DNA from: Alviniconcha marisindica
Lineage: Eukaryota; Mollusca; Gastropoda; Provannidae
Length of the DNA: 64,000 bases
NCBI GenBank assembly: GCA_018857735.1
Contig: JABMCL010003576.1
Location: 657,501 to 721,500 of the forward strand
Direction of reading: 5' to 3'
The position numbers and the translations under genes were made by a program. The notes beneath the pieces were generated by a model that saw only the letters and a program-made list of their open reading frames with translations, was not told where the DNA came from and did no database searches. Every line of letters starts with the position of its first letter. Position 1 is the first letter of the stretch. Shown one piece after another: positions 13,600 to 25,349 of the stretch.

Positions 13600-14330
13600 C
13601 ACTGAAGTTCCGCCACGGCCGCATTCACATCGAGTCAAGACACTGCCCCTCAAAATCCGACCACCCCAGGAGAACCACCCGGCATACCCACAACCTCTCC
13701 ATCCCATAGTTCAGGAGCTGTGTGAGAGTCGAGGTGTCCGTCCTGGGCTGTCCGTCCTAACGAGCCTTCTGGTTTCCGTGGACGTAAACCTATATTGAAC
13801 CATGCTTCGGCATTGGTCTCAGCTTGTCCCTAATATGTCAACTGACATCTGAGGACATTAAGCAACACTACCTACCTACCTACCTACCTCTCCATCCCAC
13901 CGAACAGCATACAGACAGAAGGCTTTCTTTCCTAGGACCATCCCTGAGTGGAACAACCTTCCGCAAGTATTGACCGCAGCACCTACCCCTGGCTCCTTCG
14001 TGGCCAGGGTCTGCTCGCTCTCTACTAGATCTCTAACAAGTATTAACAAAAAGTGGGTAAGTGAAGGCTGGAGCTGTGCCGTCGGGGTTCATCCCTGGGG
14101 ACTGCTACGGTAGCCGGACTGGTCTAGCCGGATACCCCAAAGTAGTTAATACACCGCACTCTCACTCCTGTCTACATTTTTGTTCTTTTTCTTTCTTTCT
14201 TTTTCTTATACCACCTTGTAGGACTCTGCAGACCCCACCCCCCCCTCCCCCCCAAAAGTGCAGCTTAAACTCCAAGCAATTTTCTGCTCATTGGAAGATG
14301 GATGCCTAATACAAGAAGAAGAAAAAAAAG
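13600..14330 (+). mobile_element. LINE (non-LTR retrotransposon) 3' end, interrupted by a SINE
   Basis: On both sides of an inserted SINE the plus strand codes for the characteristic C-terminal end of a non-LTR reverse transcriptase ORF. A TRHTHNLSIP-type segment is followed, one frame shifted, by AYRQKAFFPRTIPEWNNLP. This SFFPRTI-x-WN-x-LP pattern is common to CR1/L2/Jockey-like ORF2 C-termini. The 3' UTR continues to an A-rich, GAA-type tail near 14310-14330. The copy is 5'-truncated and frameshifted. Confidence 0.75.
13707..13885 (+). mobile_element. SINE family 2, copy 1 (179 bp, with 14-bp target-site duplication)
   Basis: The element begins tagttcaggagctgtg and ends in a (CTAC)n tail. 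It is bounded by the exact 14-bp repeat acctctccatccca at 13693-13706 and 13886-13899, a textbook target-site duplication inside the LINE tail. A nearly identical copy lies at 55,380. No clean tRNA A and B boxes are evident, so the origin of the head is unknown. The exact duplication and near identity to the other copy suggest fairly recent insertion. Confidence 0.9.
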
Positions 14331-15124
14331 AATGTTTTGATCTGTTCTAACCTGCGAAATGGTTGACTGGGCGTTACAAACCAATTTCCATTGCATTCCA
14401 CTTCTTTGGGTGATCTATCTCTTGGACAAAACCAGAGATACTGGATAAAACATTAATGTTTTCAAAAGGATAGCTGTCTCAAAACAGGTTTTGTACAACA
14501 GACAAAAGAGATCAAACTTGACATTGAAGGATTAAAAAAAAAACAATTAAAAAAAATCACATTTTAAAAATATTCCCATGACCATAGCAGGAATATGTGT
14601 GCAAAACACCACAATAATAATAATAATAAAAGTATTTTTAAAGAGCAAAATTTTGTCCCTAAACACATACACACTAACACACACACAGAGGCACCTGCAC
14701 ACACAAGCATTCTGACTACACAAAGCTAAATATACACAGCTTAAAAATGGGCAGCAAACGCCCGGGAGACTTGATCAAGTCAGTGTCACAGCTTGTGTGT
14801 CAAGTCAGTGTCTTGGCTTGCCTGTCATAGGCCATGATGTCTGAAGTTCAGCACAAAAAGTCCATACTCATGGTTCCAGAGAACAAGATCAGAGGCCGCA
14901 GGTAACTTCGGTCAGCTGGGACATTTGATGTTTTTGTACATCTTGTAATAAAACTCTCATTCTAAATTTAAATTAATTGACCACTTTGAAATGCACTTTC
15001 TGATCTTAAAATATCCTTTTGACCACTTCCAAGCTGTGTTGGACAAAACTTGTTTCAGTCTCAGAAAGATCCTTTAGTTTAATTAAAATGGAAATAATCA
15101 TCTTTGTTTTTCTTTGGTTGGTAT

Positions 15125-15470
15125 TGTTCCCTTTTATATAGTAGTATTCTCTGCTCTTGAGCAGACTTACTGCACTCATGTCACCTGTGATTCTGAAAGA
15201 GTGATTTATCCTTTTTAAAGTATGATTTTTAAAAATATCCACTGAAGTGGTGCACTGACAGTGCTAACTGGTTGTTGCATGGCTGGTGCCATGTTAAATT
15301 ACTGCTGTCTTGGTGCATGTTCTGTGTATACCACACAACCATGCACCAGTTTACAGTGTTACTTCATCCGAAGCCACATATGTAGGGTGCATGTGTGTTT
15401 AGCCGTCACCTGCCACCAGCACTTTTTGCAGAATGGCCGGGGGGGGGGGGGGGGGGGGCGGATACCAAAC
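15125..15470. repeat. Dispersed repeat, copy 1 of 2 in window
   Basis: About 340 bp matching 56,350-56,670 through shared landmarks: a tttatatag...attctc start, tgagcagac-tactgc, aatatccac-gaagtggtg, tgctggc/catgg-tggtgcca, and a tgccttttgcagaatg-type end followed by a G-run. Divergence is substantial. There is no coding potential and the family is unknown. Confidence 0.7.
15436..15461 (+). repeat. Poly-G tract
   Basis: Almost pure G run of about 24 bases at the end of a dispersed repeat. It may form quadruplex structure and its length may be unreliable in assembly. Confidence 0.9.
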
Positions 15471-16781
15471 TAAGTCTGAATATGACCAAATCATCCCCAT
15501 TCTTGTCATGTAGTCAGCCCAACAGCTAGCAATTAAAGCAATGCTGCTGGATTGTTTCAGTTATTTTCAAGGTGTATTTTTTCTCAGGTAATCCACTTGT
15601 TAGGTATGCCTTGTTTCTAAGACACCCATTAAAAGTGAAAAACAGAAGAAACAGACTGGACTAGTTCTTGTTTTCTGTTTGGATCATTAGAATATATGCT
15701 TGGGGCTTTGTTATTTAAATGTAAACATAGGCACCAAGATAATTATGCAAATTTTTCTGTGTGCATATGGATCCTTGCTCAGCTGTTTATAGTTTGTATG
15801 TAGTGTGCTTTTTGTTTATGGGCTAGGTTTGCTTTTTAATTTACAAAATCTAAAGTAGAGGTGACTGCCAGCATTCAGGAAATGAAAGACAACCTGCACA
15901 GAGACAGATCTCTTGCACAAGTAGCAGGCACTTTTATTTTTACATGAAAACAATGATCAAAGTAGATCAACTGCTTTTTTCATCATTTTCATGTTAAATA
16001 TATATGCTTGTTTGTTGTGTATAAAGGCAGATTTACTGAACATTTGTGCCGTTAGGTTTTAAAAACCACTTACTGAACACTTGTGCTGCTGGATCTTAAA
16101 ACAACCATTTAAACCTTTTGATTTGTTCATTAGCTCTGTCAGAACTAGCCTTCTCCAAATTGGCATTGTGCAAATTACATTGTTATGGCTGTTATCGAGT
16201 GTTAATGATACTGGGATCTTCAACAAAATCGTTTCCCTCAGGCCTCTTTTAGACCTGGTCATATTCTCAGTTGGCGGCACTGCTCCGTTTCACTTTGTAA
16301 ACCAAACTGTACAGAATTGCTTTATAAATTTGTCTGTGGCTGATCATTTTACACTGAGATTACGCATAACACTGGGCACCATTACTTATCATTTGCTTCA
16401 GAGCTGGAATTGTAGTCCTTCTTATCTGTAATTTATGTGCATTCATAAACAACAGAATAAAATTGCTGTTTTGTTGTTGTTTTTACCTGAAAATAGCTTA
16501 TATATATATAGCTTTGCTTCTTTGCTCAACTTTATTTTCCTAATTTCACACTCCTCATACACACACACACACACACAAAATAAAAGCCAAAGAGTAACCC
16601 AAAACAATCCATTCAATTTATTTCATACATGTTAAAAAAAAAAAAAAAAAATTTGCTTTGCAAGACTCTTTACAATTATTGGATGCTACAAAAGAAAGTC
16701 TGCAAGACAATGATAAATGTAGGATCTGATCGAAACACTTCGGTCCCAGATGCTCACACGCTACCTACAGGGCAAGTTGTT

Positions 16782-17352
16782 CTATTTTAGCTGGTCAAAT
16801 AAACTCTTGGCTACCTGAAACACACAAAACAAATCTCACATCAGAACACTGCTGTGCACTTTCATTGCTCACTGATAAGCATATATATTATATATATATA
16901 AAATTAACAGGCATTCAATCTGTGCCAACAAATAAATGTTCCAATTACTGAAAATCCTGAAATGAACTGCTGCAAGTGACTAATGTGGCCTTCAGGACAG
17001 CTTTAATTTAATGTAGACATTAGAAGCAAAAGAAGAAATCACAGTTTGTTGAACAGCTTGACACTAATAACAGCTAGCTGTAATTCAAATGGCATTCACA
17101 GTGGTTATATATTTCATGTAACACCCATGCACCCAATGAAAACATATCTTTCTTAATGTGCAACATGGCAATACAAAAATCCATTTTGTGCATACTGAAG
17201 CTCAAAGTTACACTGCTTTCTAAAACAATATGCAGATCTATATCATATATGTATATTCACATCAACAAAACCAGTATCGTTTATATAGTAAAAGCTTATC
17301 TGGTTGAGCACCATTTAGCATCCAATCAGTTAGATGCATTACGCACACACAC

Positions 17353-17403
<51 letters not shown>

Positions 17404-20400
17404 CTTCAGTGCATGGGGGAAACATGAAAATGCATGTACCTGGTGTAAAAATTACCTGTTTTGCCAGAATTGCACGCAAGTAGATCTGAGCTTTCCACTT
17501 CAACCAAAAATCAAACCCTCATTTGAACACTTACACAAGCATCCACACAGTGTAGAAAGTCAAACAGCTCCTCTTCACAAGTTTCTTCTGTGCTGCCATT
17601 ACCGCTGATCCTCGCAGTACAGTCGTCAAGGCGGGCTTTCACCGCTGCGCACTCTGAGCTCGCAGAGCACGACTCCTTCTTTGTATCTTGAGGATCCTGC
17701 ACACAGAGCACGAATAATGATCATTTAACAGAGGGCTCCATGCTCAGCCCTAAACCACACCTCCCACAGTAAAGGTTAACAGTAACGCTCCCACAAGCTT
17801 TGAATCTGACTGCCATGTGGTACTGTGTTGACTGGTGGACTCTACAATGATCCGAGTCAGATTCCAGGATTGAAATGAATGTGTTTTGCCTCACTTGACT
17901 GCAGATTTTGAGTTGAAGCACCAATCTCTTGTGATCAATGAACATGCGCCATTACTTCTTTTGAAGGTTTTGTTTTGAACCACCAGTCTTTTGCTTCATT
18001 TTATGCTTTGCTTGTGAGCCATACACAGCAGCCACTATTCAGGCTTTTTGTAGGGAATATTATTTCTGACATTCTGATTGGCTGGAGCTGCTTGGGTGGT
18101 GGGCAGCCCAGAACCATAAATTTCAGGGGTCATTGCACTTATTGAAAAACTGCATAAATATACTATTTTAGCCCCAAATCAAAAGCCATTTGGTGCAAGC
18201 ACTGTGCTAACTGTATTGCATCTGACTATGAGTAACAGTACAGAAACACACACAGTTTGGTTGCAAAGGTATTTGTGGACTGGTACATAAAATATAGGAT
18301 TGACAAACATTCAATGAAACTTTGACCCATCAATGTGGCCATGGCCATGATAATTTGAACACAGCAATCCAATATTTTGACAAGACTTATGATGATGTAT
18401 CCTAAAACTGAATTTGGCTGCAAAAGGATCAGCAGTCTTGAAGATAAATTATAGCAGAAATGGTCATATTTTGATTATATTTATAAGCCCTCTCCATGAC
18501 CTTGAAGATAGCAGAATATTTTTGCATAGCACTCTGGCTGATGATGATGTATCACCATACCAAGTTTGGTTACTAAATGTTTCAGAAGTGGTTCATAAGA
18601 TATCATCCAGACAAACTGAAATTTTGAACCTCTGCTTGCTGTGACCTTCCAATAAAAATACTGGGTTAAAAAAAAAAATGGCCAGTTTCACACAAGCAAG
18701 TCAAAGACAAAACTAATGGACCTGATCACCAACTAATGATCAAAGCTGTGAAAATAATTATACTAGGCACTTATCTCCAAAGAAAATATTCAAACAATTC
18801 AATATCAAACATTGATAATAATGCATTTCCTAAATGTACTATTACTCTAAATGGGAGCACATAACCAATTATAAAGCAAAGCATAAAGAAACCAAAACAC
18901 AGTCAAAATTAATTCTCCCCCCCTCCCTCCCACACACACTGTCAGTAGGATAGCTTGAAGAGGTGAGATTTCAGATATGATCAGCAAGATGAGTGTGTTT
19001 GATGACCTAATTTTACAGGGGAAAGTGTACTAAACAACAAGTACTTTAATAAAAATTACAAGATGATTATTTAAAAAAAGTCTTATGTTGTAATATTTTT
19101 TTGTTTTTGAAATCATACACCCTACAATTCTTCACACCCACAATATGATAAACCATTTGTTCAACTCAGACTCATAATCATATATATATATAAGTCCAAT
19201 CCAAAACTCATATATGACCAGAAACCAATATAACTGACAATATCAAAGAAAAACAAACTGGCTTAAAATTCCCACATGTTTGGCGGCTGCCTTCCTCAGT
19301 TAACAACTGAACATGGGTAAAAACACAGTTCACATAATGATTATTAAAAATTAATACCAAGTGAATAAAATACTCAATGAATAAAAAACACGACTGTAAG
19401 ATTGAACAAACTGCTCACAAAGAGTTCATCTTGGCTACCCCCCCACCCACCCCCAAAAAAACTACCCTCATCCACTCCCATTACCCCTTTCTCTATCATC
19501 TTCTTTGTATCTCCCTCCCCCCCCCCCCCGCATCCCCCCCCCCCTATCCTCTTCCTTTATTGTTTCTTCCTACGTTATTACTATTATTATCACTATACCG
19601 TATACATACACACTAACAGATACTAGCGCACACAGAAAAAGAAAAGAAAAAAACATTCACCAACATAAACACCCCCACCCACCCACACACTAACACAAAC
19701 ACCCACACATACTATCATACACATACATGCATTAAGAAAAGAAACAGAGAGAGAAGAATGCAGCGTTTTACTTACCACCAGGTCTTCATCCTGCAAATCA
19801 GAAATGTCAAATGATATTATAATTTATACACAAAGACTAAAAGTAAAACATGTAACTGTATGGTCTTGCTGAATATCAAATGAATAACACAAGTTACTCC
19901 AAAAGAACTAAGCACTTCATTATGCTCTATAAACAATGAAGGAAAATTATTTACACATGCATAATCAAAATACTATATTAAAACTACTATTATAAAAATA
20001 TGTTGAGAGAAAGATCTTTAAAAAAAGCAAAACTTTAATATTTCAAGCTCATCACATTCAGTGCACATGTCCCTCAATGAGAAAGACTGTCACAGTGGTA
20101 GGACAAAAACAAACAAACCAAAACATAACTAACCAGTTACAAGTGTGGGAAGTTGAAAAACAAAACAAAAAACACCAACACACTGAATCATCAGGTGAAC
20201 AGAACCACTAACAGTCATGAAAACAAATGCAAGCAACAACAAAACTTAAAGAAGTGATTAAAAAAGAAAAAAGAAAGAAACGAAAGAACATACAAAAGAT
20301 ACATATAAATAGTATGCAATACATAAAAACTTTGAAACCCCAAACTGAACAAGCAGATCAATAATAATTAATATTACAGAAAACAAAACAAATTCCAACA

Positions 20401-22209
20401 CAGAATGCACTCAACACAATTTCATTCACTTGCTTTCTTTTTTTCAGGACTATCACTTTCTTCAGAATCAGAGCTAGGCTGCAAACAAACAATTAATGGG
20501 CATAACTGCAAAAGCGACAGATCATGCCTTGTAATACAAAAACAAAACAAAAAAACTTCTGCTTTCAAGGAGTTGTTAATCTGCCTTATATGGCAACTTC
20601 ACCTGAGTGTATCCGATGCAGAAAACAAATCAATTTAGGAGTGCAATGACAAATGGCTCACCCAAGGGTTAAAACAGTCACTGATTTCTACCACACCTAT
20701 CTCCAGTACATTTTCAAGATTCTTTTTTTAAGCTGTATATAAACTATAAAGAAGACCTTCAATTCAGATAAACATATTTCACTGATAACGTGTATACTAT
20801 TAACTACTACAACTACAAGATCATAAGACATACTCTTTTTCTTACAACCGTAATACAAGTGCTCAGCTGGTATACTGAATAGCAAGAAACAATACTGATG
20901 TGGGTTTGAGTCCATGGTGTGGCAAGGGATTTATCTCCAATAATCAATTTCCAGTGCAGACTCTCTTATGGTGTCCATGCAGCCCCCGTGACCATGTGCA
21001 ATTGTATGCATCAACATCTGTGCACACATTGAAAATCCCAAACACTGGCAGTCATACCATTGTTTGAACATACAAAAATACTGCACACTGACACTGTGAT
21101 AGGAATGGGTAGCACTGCTCTTGCGGCTGCTGTACCGTACCCAAATTTCCTGCAAGGGAATACCCCCAAAACAGTTTTGTCACATTAGTTCTTAAATGTG
21201 AACCTGGAAGCCCTACAGTGGACCTGTTAAGCTGCTGTATGTCATGGAGATATGGGTCCCAGGCACCGCCTGCATACTCCAGGATGGTTCTGACCATGGC
21301 AGTGTATATAACTGTTCTGACTTTGATGCTGCAGTCATAAGTTACTCAGGCTCCTTCATAGAAAACCATACATTTTGTTTCCTTTTCCAGCTGTTATGGT
21401 GACATGCCTGGACCACGTTACCTCATTAGGTTGTTACTATAAATTGTATAAGGCTAGTGAAGGCAACTCAGAGATACTTGCTGTCAGTGTCATTGGTAAT
21501 TTACAGAGCGTGACCGTGCAGCACATAGTTTGGAGAGCCTTCTTGGTCTTGTTCAGCACAACCCTCAGGACAGTGCATTAAATTTTATCTGCCATGCTTT
21601 CTCCAACTGTTCAAGGTTTCCTTGTGGTCGTTTGGTTGATTATCTTATTCTAATTTCTAATCCTCTTGAAAAGTTGACAGTAATCTGCAAAGATTTTAGT
21701 TTACAAGTGGGCAGACTCAAGCTGGTCCTTTTGAAGATGGGCACAATTCATGCATTTCTCCATTCTTCGGACACCTCCCCCGTGTCAAGAGGCAACTAGA
21801 AGAGCTTTGTTAGAAGGACTTGGCAGCAAATTCGTCAGCTGCTGTCCTGAGGTGACCTTAGGCAGTTGACAGGATGCTAAAATCCAAAAACTAACTCTCT
21901 CCGTGCATCGCATAATGGGGTATGAAGGTCAACGCCTTGACGGCTCGACTTATGTTGTTGTAAAGTACATTTGATGCAATCAACGATGATTATGAACGTG
22001 TACGTGCCAAGCAAGGTCAAACGGTAAGAAGCTAAGACACTCGAACTTTACGAAGTACAATGATCAGACCAAGCACAAACCGCCCCAAAAGTGTACACAA
22101 AAGGAAAGGAATCAAATCTGACAGTTGTCAAAATACCACTAAATAATACAAGAACTACCTCTTCCTCGTTCGGGTCTGACGCCAATACAACCTCGTCGCC
22201 GAACCCCAT
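16782..22209 (-). CDS. UQCRH: Cytochrome b-c1 complex subunit 6 (hinge protein)
   Basis: Four coding exons on the minus strand are 22159-22209, 19776-19790 (a 15-nt microexon), 17535-17696 and 16782-16814. All are in phase 0 with GT/AG junctions, giving 86 residues; I recall the human protein at 91. The first exon and the microexon give a short acidic N-terminus (PNEEE then DEDLV), like the acidic stretch of the vertebrate hinge protein. The third exon carries the cysteine pattern of the hairpin fold at protein positions about 32, 38, 49, 62 and 76, plus an extra cysteine at 72, and the motif EELFDFLHCVDAC. The last exon ends VAKSLFDQLK, matching the vertebrate C-terminus. The protein lies on the intermembrane side of complex III and helps cytochrome c dock to cytochrome c1. 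Confidence 0.95.
17350..17401. repeat. (AT)n microsatellite
   Basis: About 45 bases of uninterrupted alternating TA in the last intron of UQCRH. Confidence 0.95.
18230..18660 (+). repeat. Dispersed repeat rich in TGACCTTGA-like motifs, copy 1
   Basis: This stretch shares order and wording with 50,860-51,110: acagcaatccaat, tatgatgatgt, ctgaatttggctgcaaaagga, gtagaaa/gcagaaatggt-ata, gccctc-tgaccttgaa, and ttgcatagcactc. Such TGACCTTGA-rich repeats are common in lophotrochozoan genomes and are often non-autonomous. Ends and target duplications were not located. Confidence 0.65.
20980..21860 (-). mobile_element. Degenerate LINE reverse transcriptase fragment in UQCRH intron 1
   Basis: Reading the minus strand from about 21860, three frames give pieces of a non-LTR RT in correct order. 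These are EVSEEWRNA-IVPIFKR (palm/fingers region), LEQLEKAWQIKFNA (thumb-side LE.W...W.M.FN motif), and TAMVRTILEYAGGAWDPYL. The last is the common R..LEYA...WDPYL segment near the ORF2 C-terminus. The YADD catalytic segment appears deleted and stops are frequent, so the copy is dead. Confidence 0.8.
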
Positions 22210-22920
22210 TTTGACCAGGTTGAGCTAAAGAACGACCCCGGATGTCTAATGAGGGAGGTATCCCTTCTTTCTTCGTACACAAAGTTTGTTTATGGAGAGA
22301 GGCATGCTGTTTGGAGTTAATATACTACATATTATGCTTGCAATTATAAATTTTACTAGTCAATATAGTACATACTGAAATTTGTTCATTTTAAGTCACA
22401 AATTTTAATTTCATGGCAACGTTATGAAATAATAATCAGTTGAGGGGGCCAAGAAACAAAATTACCTCCACTCCAAAAGAGGGGACTACCAGAAGGTGAA
22501 CACTGATTTGGCGTGTTTTTGTTTTCAGTAACCAATTTCAGAGTACTTTGGATACGCCGAAACTGCTAAAGGCAGTGTTTGATGATAACCGAGGTGCTGT
22601 ATTTTTACGGAGTGTTTGTTTAAATTAAGTATTTGTGTGACAAAATGAACTTGTCGATACACTACCGACAGGCCGCTTTCGATTTCTCAGTGTCAGACTT
22701 CGGACTTGGGTTTTTGATTGTTTTCTGGCTGGTTTTGCTTTTGTAGCGTAGTAATTACCGTGTGTGATAAGGTATTTGAATCAGTTTTAGATTTTTGACT
22801 TTTAAATTAGGTGACAAATGGTAAATTAGTGATGTCAGTGCATTTTTCGTAACACTTCGATCCACCACGTGAACTCGCTCAGCAAAGTTGTTTACAAATT
22901 ACATCCCGATGGATTGATTC
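22210..22920. other. Divergent intergenic region between UQCRH and CLCC1-like gene
   Basis: It must contain the UQCRH promoter. It may also contain a non-coding first exon of the CLCC1-like gene, because the CLCC1 start codon directly follows a splice acceptor. No coding segment or repeat array is seen. Confidence 0.4.
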
Positions 22921-22939
22921 AGCCTGCGGCCTTCACCTA

Positions 22940-23285
22940 CCGTACCAGTTTAGGCTCCCAATTGAACGTGTATATCATCAGTCTCTCGATCTGTGATTGC
23001 TATAACAGCTGCCAGCGACATGCTCGGTGACGACACTAGGCAGGCCACCTCTCCAACTCAAAACATTCGCAGGAAAGCAAGACTGGCAAACTTTTGTAAG
23101 TTCCACCATAGCTCCGTAGCCATTGACACCAAGCAAAGTCCAGTCTACTATCCCAGTGTCAGAAGAGCCCATCATTCCCATTCTCTCTCATACCTAGTGC
23201 CCTCCAGCCATACTGACTACAGGGAATTCTCATCTTTTTTCCCTAACATGATCAAGGATTGGAATGACCACTGAGAATGTTTTTT
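22940..23285 (+). mobile_element. LINE RT C-terminal fragment
   Basis: The plus-strand frame ending at 23274 reads like the end of a CR1/L2-type ORF2: a MLGDD...RRKARL-x-x-F-x-K segment, then an R-x-x-HSHSLSY-x-x-P-SSHTDY segment, then SSFFPNMIKDWND and a stop. Only the last 90 or so residues remain. It lies upstream of CLCC1 on the same strand. Confidence 0.75.
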
Positions 23286-23583
23286 TGTTTGTAAGACTCT
23301 TACTAATACTGTAATAGTTTTTCCCCCTTCTTCTCTCTCTGTGTGCTGCACAACTCATAAGAGTGATGTAATCTTCAGTAATTATGATGAAGGAGGTCAC
23401 TCTGTAGAAAAAGAACTAATCGAATAAAGAAGAAAAGGATGGAGGAATAAAAAGAAGGGGGAAAAAAGAAGAAGATAAAAAAAACTAACTGATTTCCACA
23501 TGTTTTGGTGTTTCCATAATCTGCCAGACTCTGACATGGACTACAGGGTCTTGAAAGTGTGTATGTGATCTTTTTGTATATGT

Positions 23584-23643
<60 letters not shown>

Positions 23644-24150
23644 GACTGCAGTTTATAGAGTCACACAAAGCCTAAGAGTAAGAATGTTTTGCTGAGTCTG
23701 CACAGAAATTGACTTAGGAGAAATCTCTGGGCAGGCACAAAGCCTAGCACATAACAGTCACACATCCGTGTGCTGACCATGCACAGTCATGCTTAAAACC
23801 TTTGACTTTCAAGAGCAGTGCTTTTGCTTGGCACCACTGACTCTGTCTAATATACACACACATACATGCATGCACATATGCACTCAGAAATCTATGCACA
23901 CACACATGCATACACACATAATGCCCATGCACACACATTTATATGCATGCTCACACTTGCACATTACCACATACATGTATACAGTTACACACACCTGTAA
24001 TGTTCACCAGTTTAGACTAATGAATTTGGTCACTCTATAGAGGGAATTCTCTCTTTGTTAGTTAGTTGTCTTTCGCATTCTCAATCAAAGTTGATCACTG
24101 TTATTGTTTTAGCATGTATGAATCTATGACAGTATTATTTTTGTTTCCAG
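23286..24150. other. Non-coding 5' flank of the CLCC1-like gene with CA repeats
   Basis: It contains a (CA)n tract at 23584-23640 and a long imperfect ACACATGCA-rich tract at 23855-24000. It ends in a pyrimidine-rich acceptor (tttttgtttccag) joined to the start codon, so a 5' UTR exon must lie upstream. I could not place that exon. Confidence 0.45.
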
Positions 24151-24646
24151 ATGATGCCAGTCCACAAATCCAGCACATCAGTCCTGCTGTTGGTCTTCCT
24201 GGGAATGGTGGTTCTAATGCTGCCTGTAGACAGCAGGAATGATGAGGAACTCGACCCCTATGACATGGTCAACTTTAACCACATGGAGATGAAAATGAAG
24301 AAGGTAGGCACTAGACAGTGGATTCCCCGACAAAAGGCCAAGCTGCGTAGTGACCACTCCTGTTTCAAGACTTTTTTTTATGAAACCTTTTTCTTCATGT
24401 GTCCATGGTTTCTTCATGTGTCCATGTGTACATGACCTTTGACCAAAGACCACCTGTCTTTTAAGACCCCTTACTGCTTTATTTTTAAGGTGGTGCTAAA
24501 AGAGGGTCCCACCATACAAAAGAAGACAGAATTTAAATGGAAGCAAAAGTGAGAGAGTATTTTTTAGAAACAACTGTCACTTTTTTGCAAAGAACATGAC
24601 TGGAGGTGGGGGAGTGGGTTAATCACTTAATGTAAAAAATCAAGCA

Positions 24647-24686
<40 letters not shown>

Positions 24687-24760
24687 TGATTGATTGAATT
24701 TTGACTACATTGATTGATTGAAACAAATTGACTGATTGAGTATTGACTAATCATTGAAGC

Positions 24761-24827
<67 letters not shown>

Positions 24828-25304
24828 TTATGTTACTGTCTTGTGTTTGAAAGCAGATCTGTATCAGTATAACAAAGCTCAGCCCATTGTGTTCTGTTTG
24901 ACAGAGTACACCGCCGGTCTTGAAAAGCATACCACCAGATTCAGAACCACAGCAAGAGCCACCCGCTAATGAACCAACAGGAGAAAATGATGAAGCCCAA
25001 GACGAAGACACGGCAAAGTTGGTGCCACCAGATGAAGAGAACCAAGCACCCACAGCTCATGAGTGCCAGCAGCAGCAGCAGGAAGCATCCCAGTCTTGTC
25101 CAGCTCTGTCCCTGTTCCAGCAGTTTGTGTCCAGGTTGCTGCTGTTTGTCCGAGACAAGGTTTCGCAGGTGATGGTTGCTTCAGTTACTGTGTCCTTTGT
25201 TACACATGTGATGTCTTTTGAGTGCTTTCAGTTCCCCCCCTTTTTTTTTTATTGTGGTGATAAACTGCATTGAGTGAATTTTTGCTTTGGTAAGGCAAAT
25301 GTAT

Positions 25305-25349
<45 letters not shown>

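Larger units (their letters stand above)
14331..16781. other. Intergenic region between ATP5F1D and UQCRH, with a dispersed repeat
   Basis: No coding exon is seen. The minus-strand AATAAA at 16617-16622, about 160 nt past the UQCRH stop, is a good poly(A) signal for that gene. A dispersed repeat lies at 15125-15480 (separate entry). An A-run at 16633-16651 and CA/TA tracts complete the interval. Confidence 0.5.

Noticed and set aside
20426..20480. Possible extra UQCRH exon on the minus strand coding for an acidic PSSDSEESDSPEKKK segment
   Set aside because: The acceptor is fair, but every nearby GT leaves phase 1, which would break the frame into the next exon. It could only be a terminal exon truncating the protein, and the four-exon form already matches the family.
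23744..24040. Short open frames in the ACACATGCA-rich region upstream of CLCC1
   Set aside because: Low-complexity sequence with no conserved residues and no splice logic.
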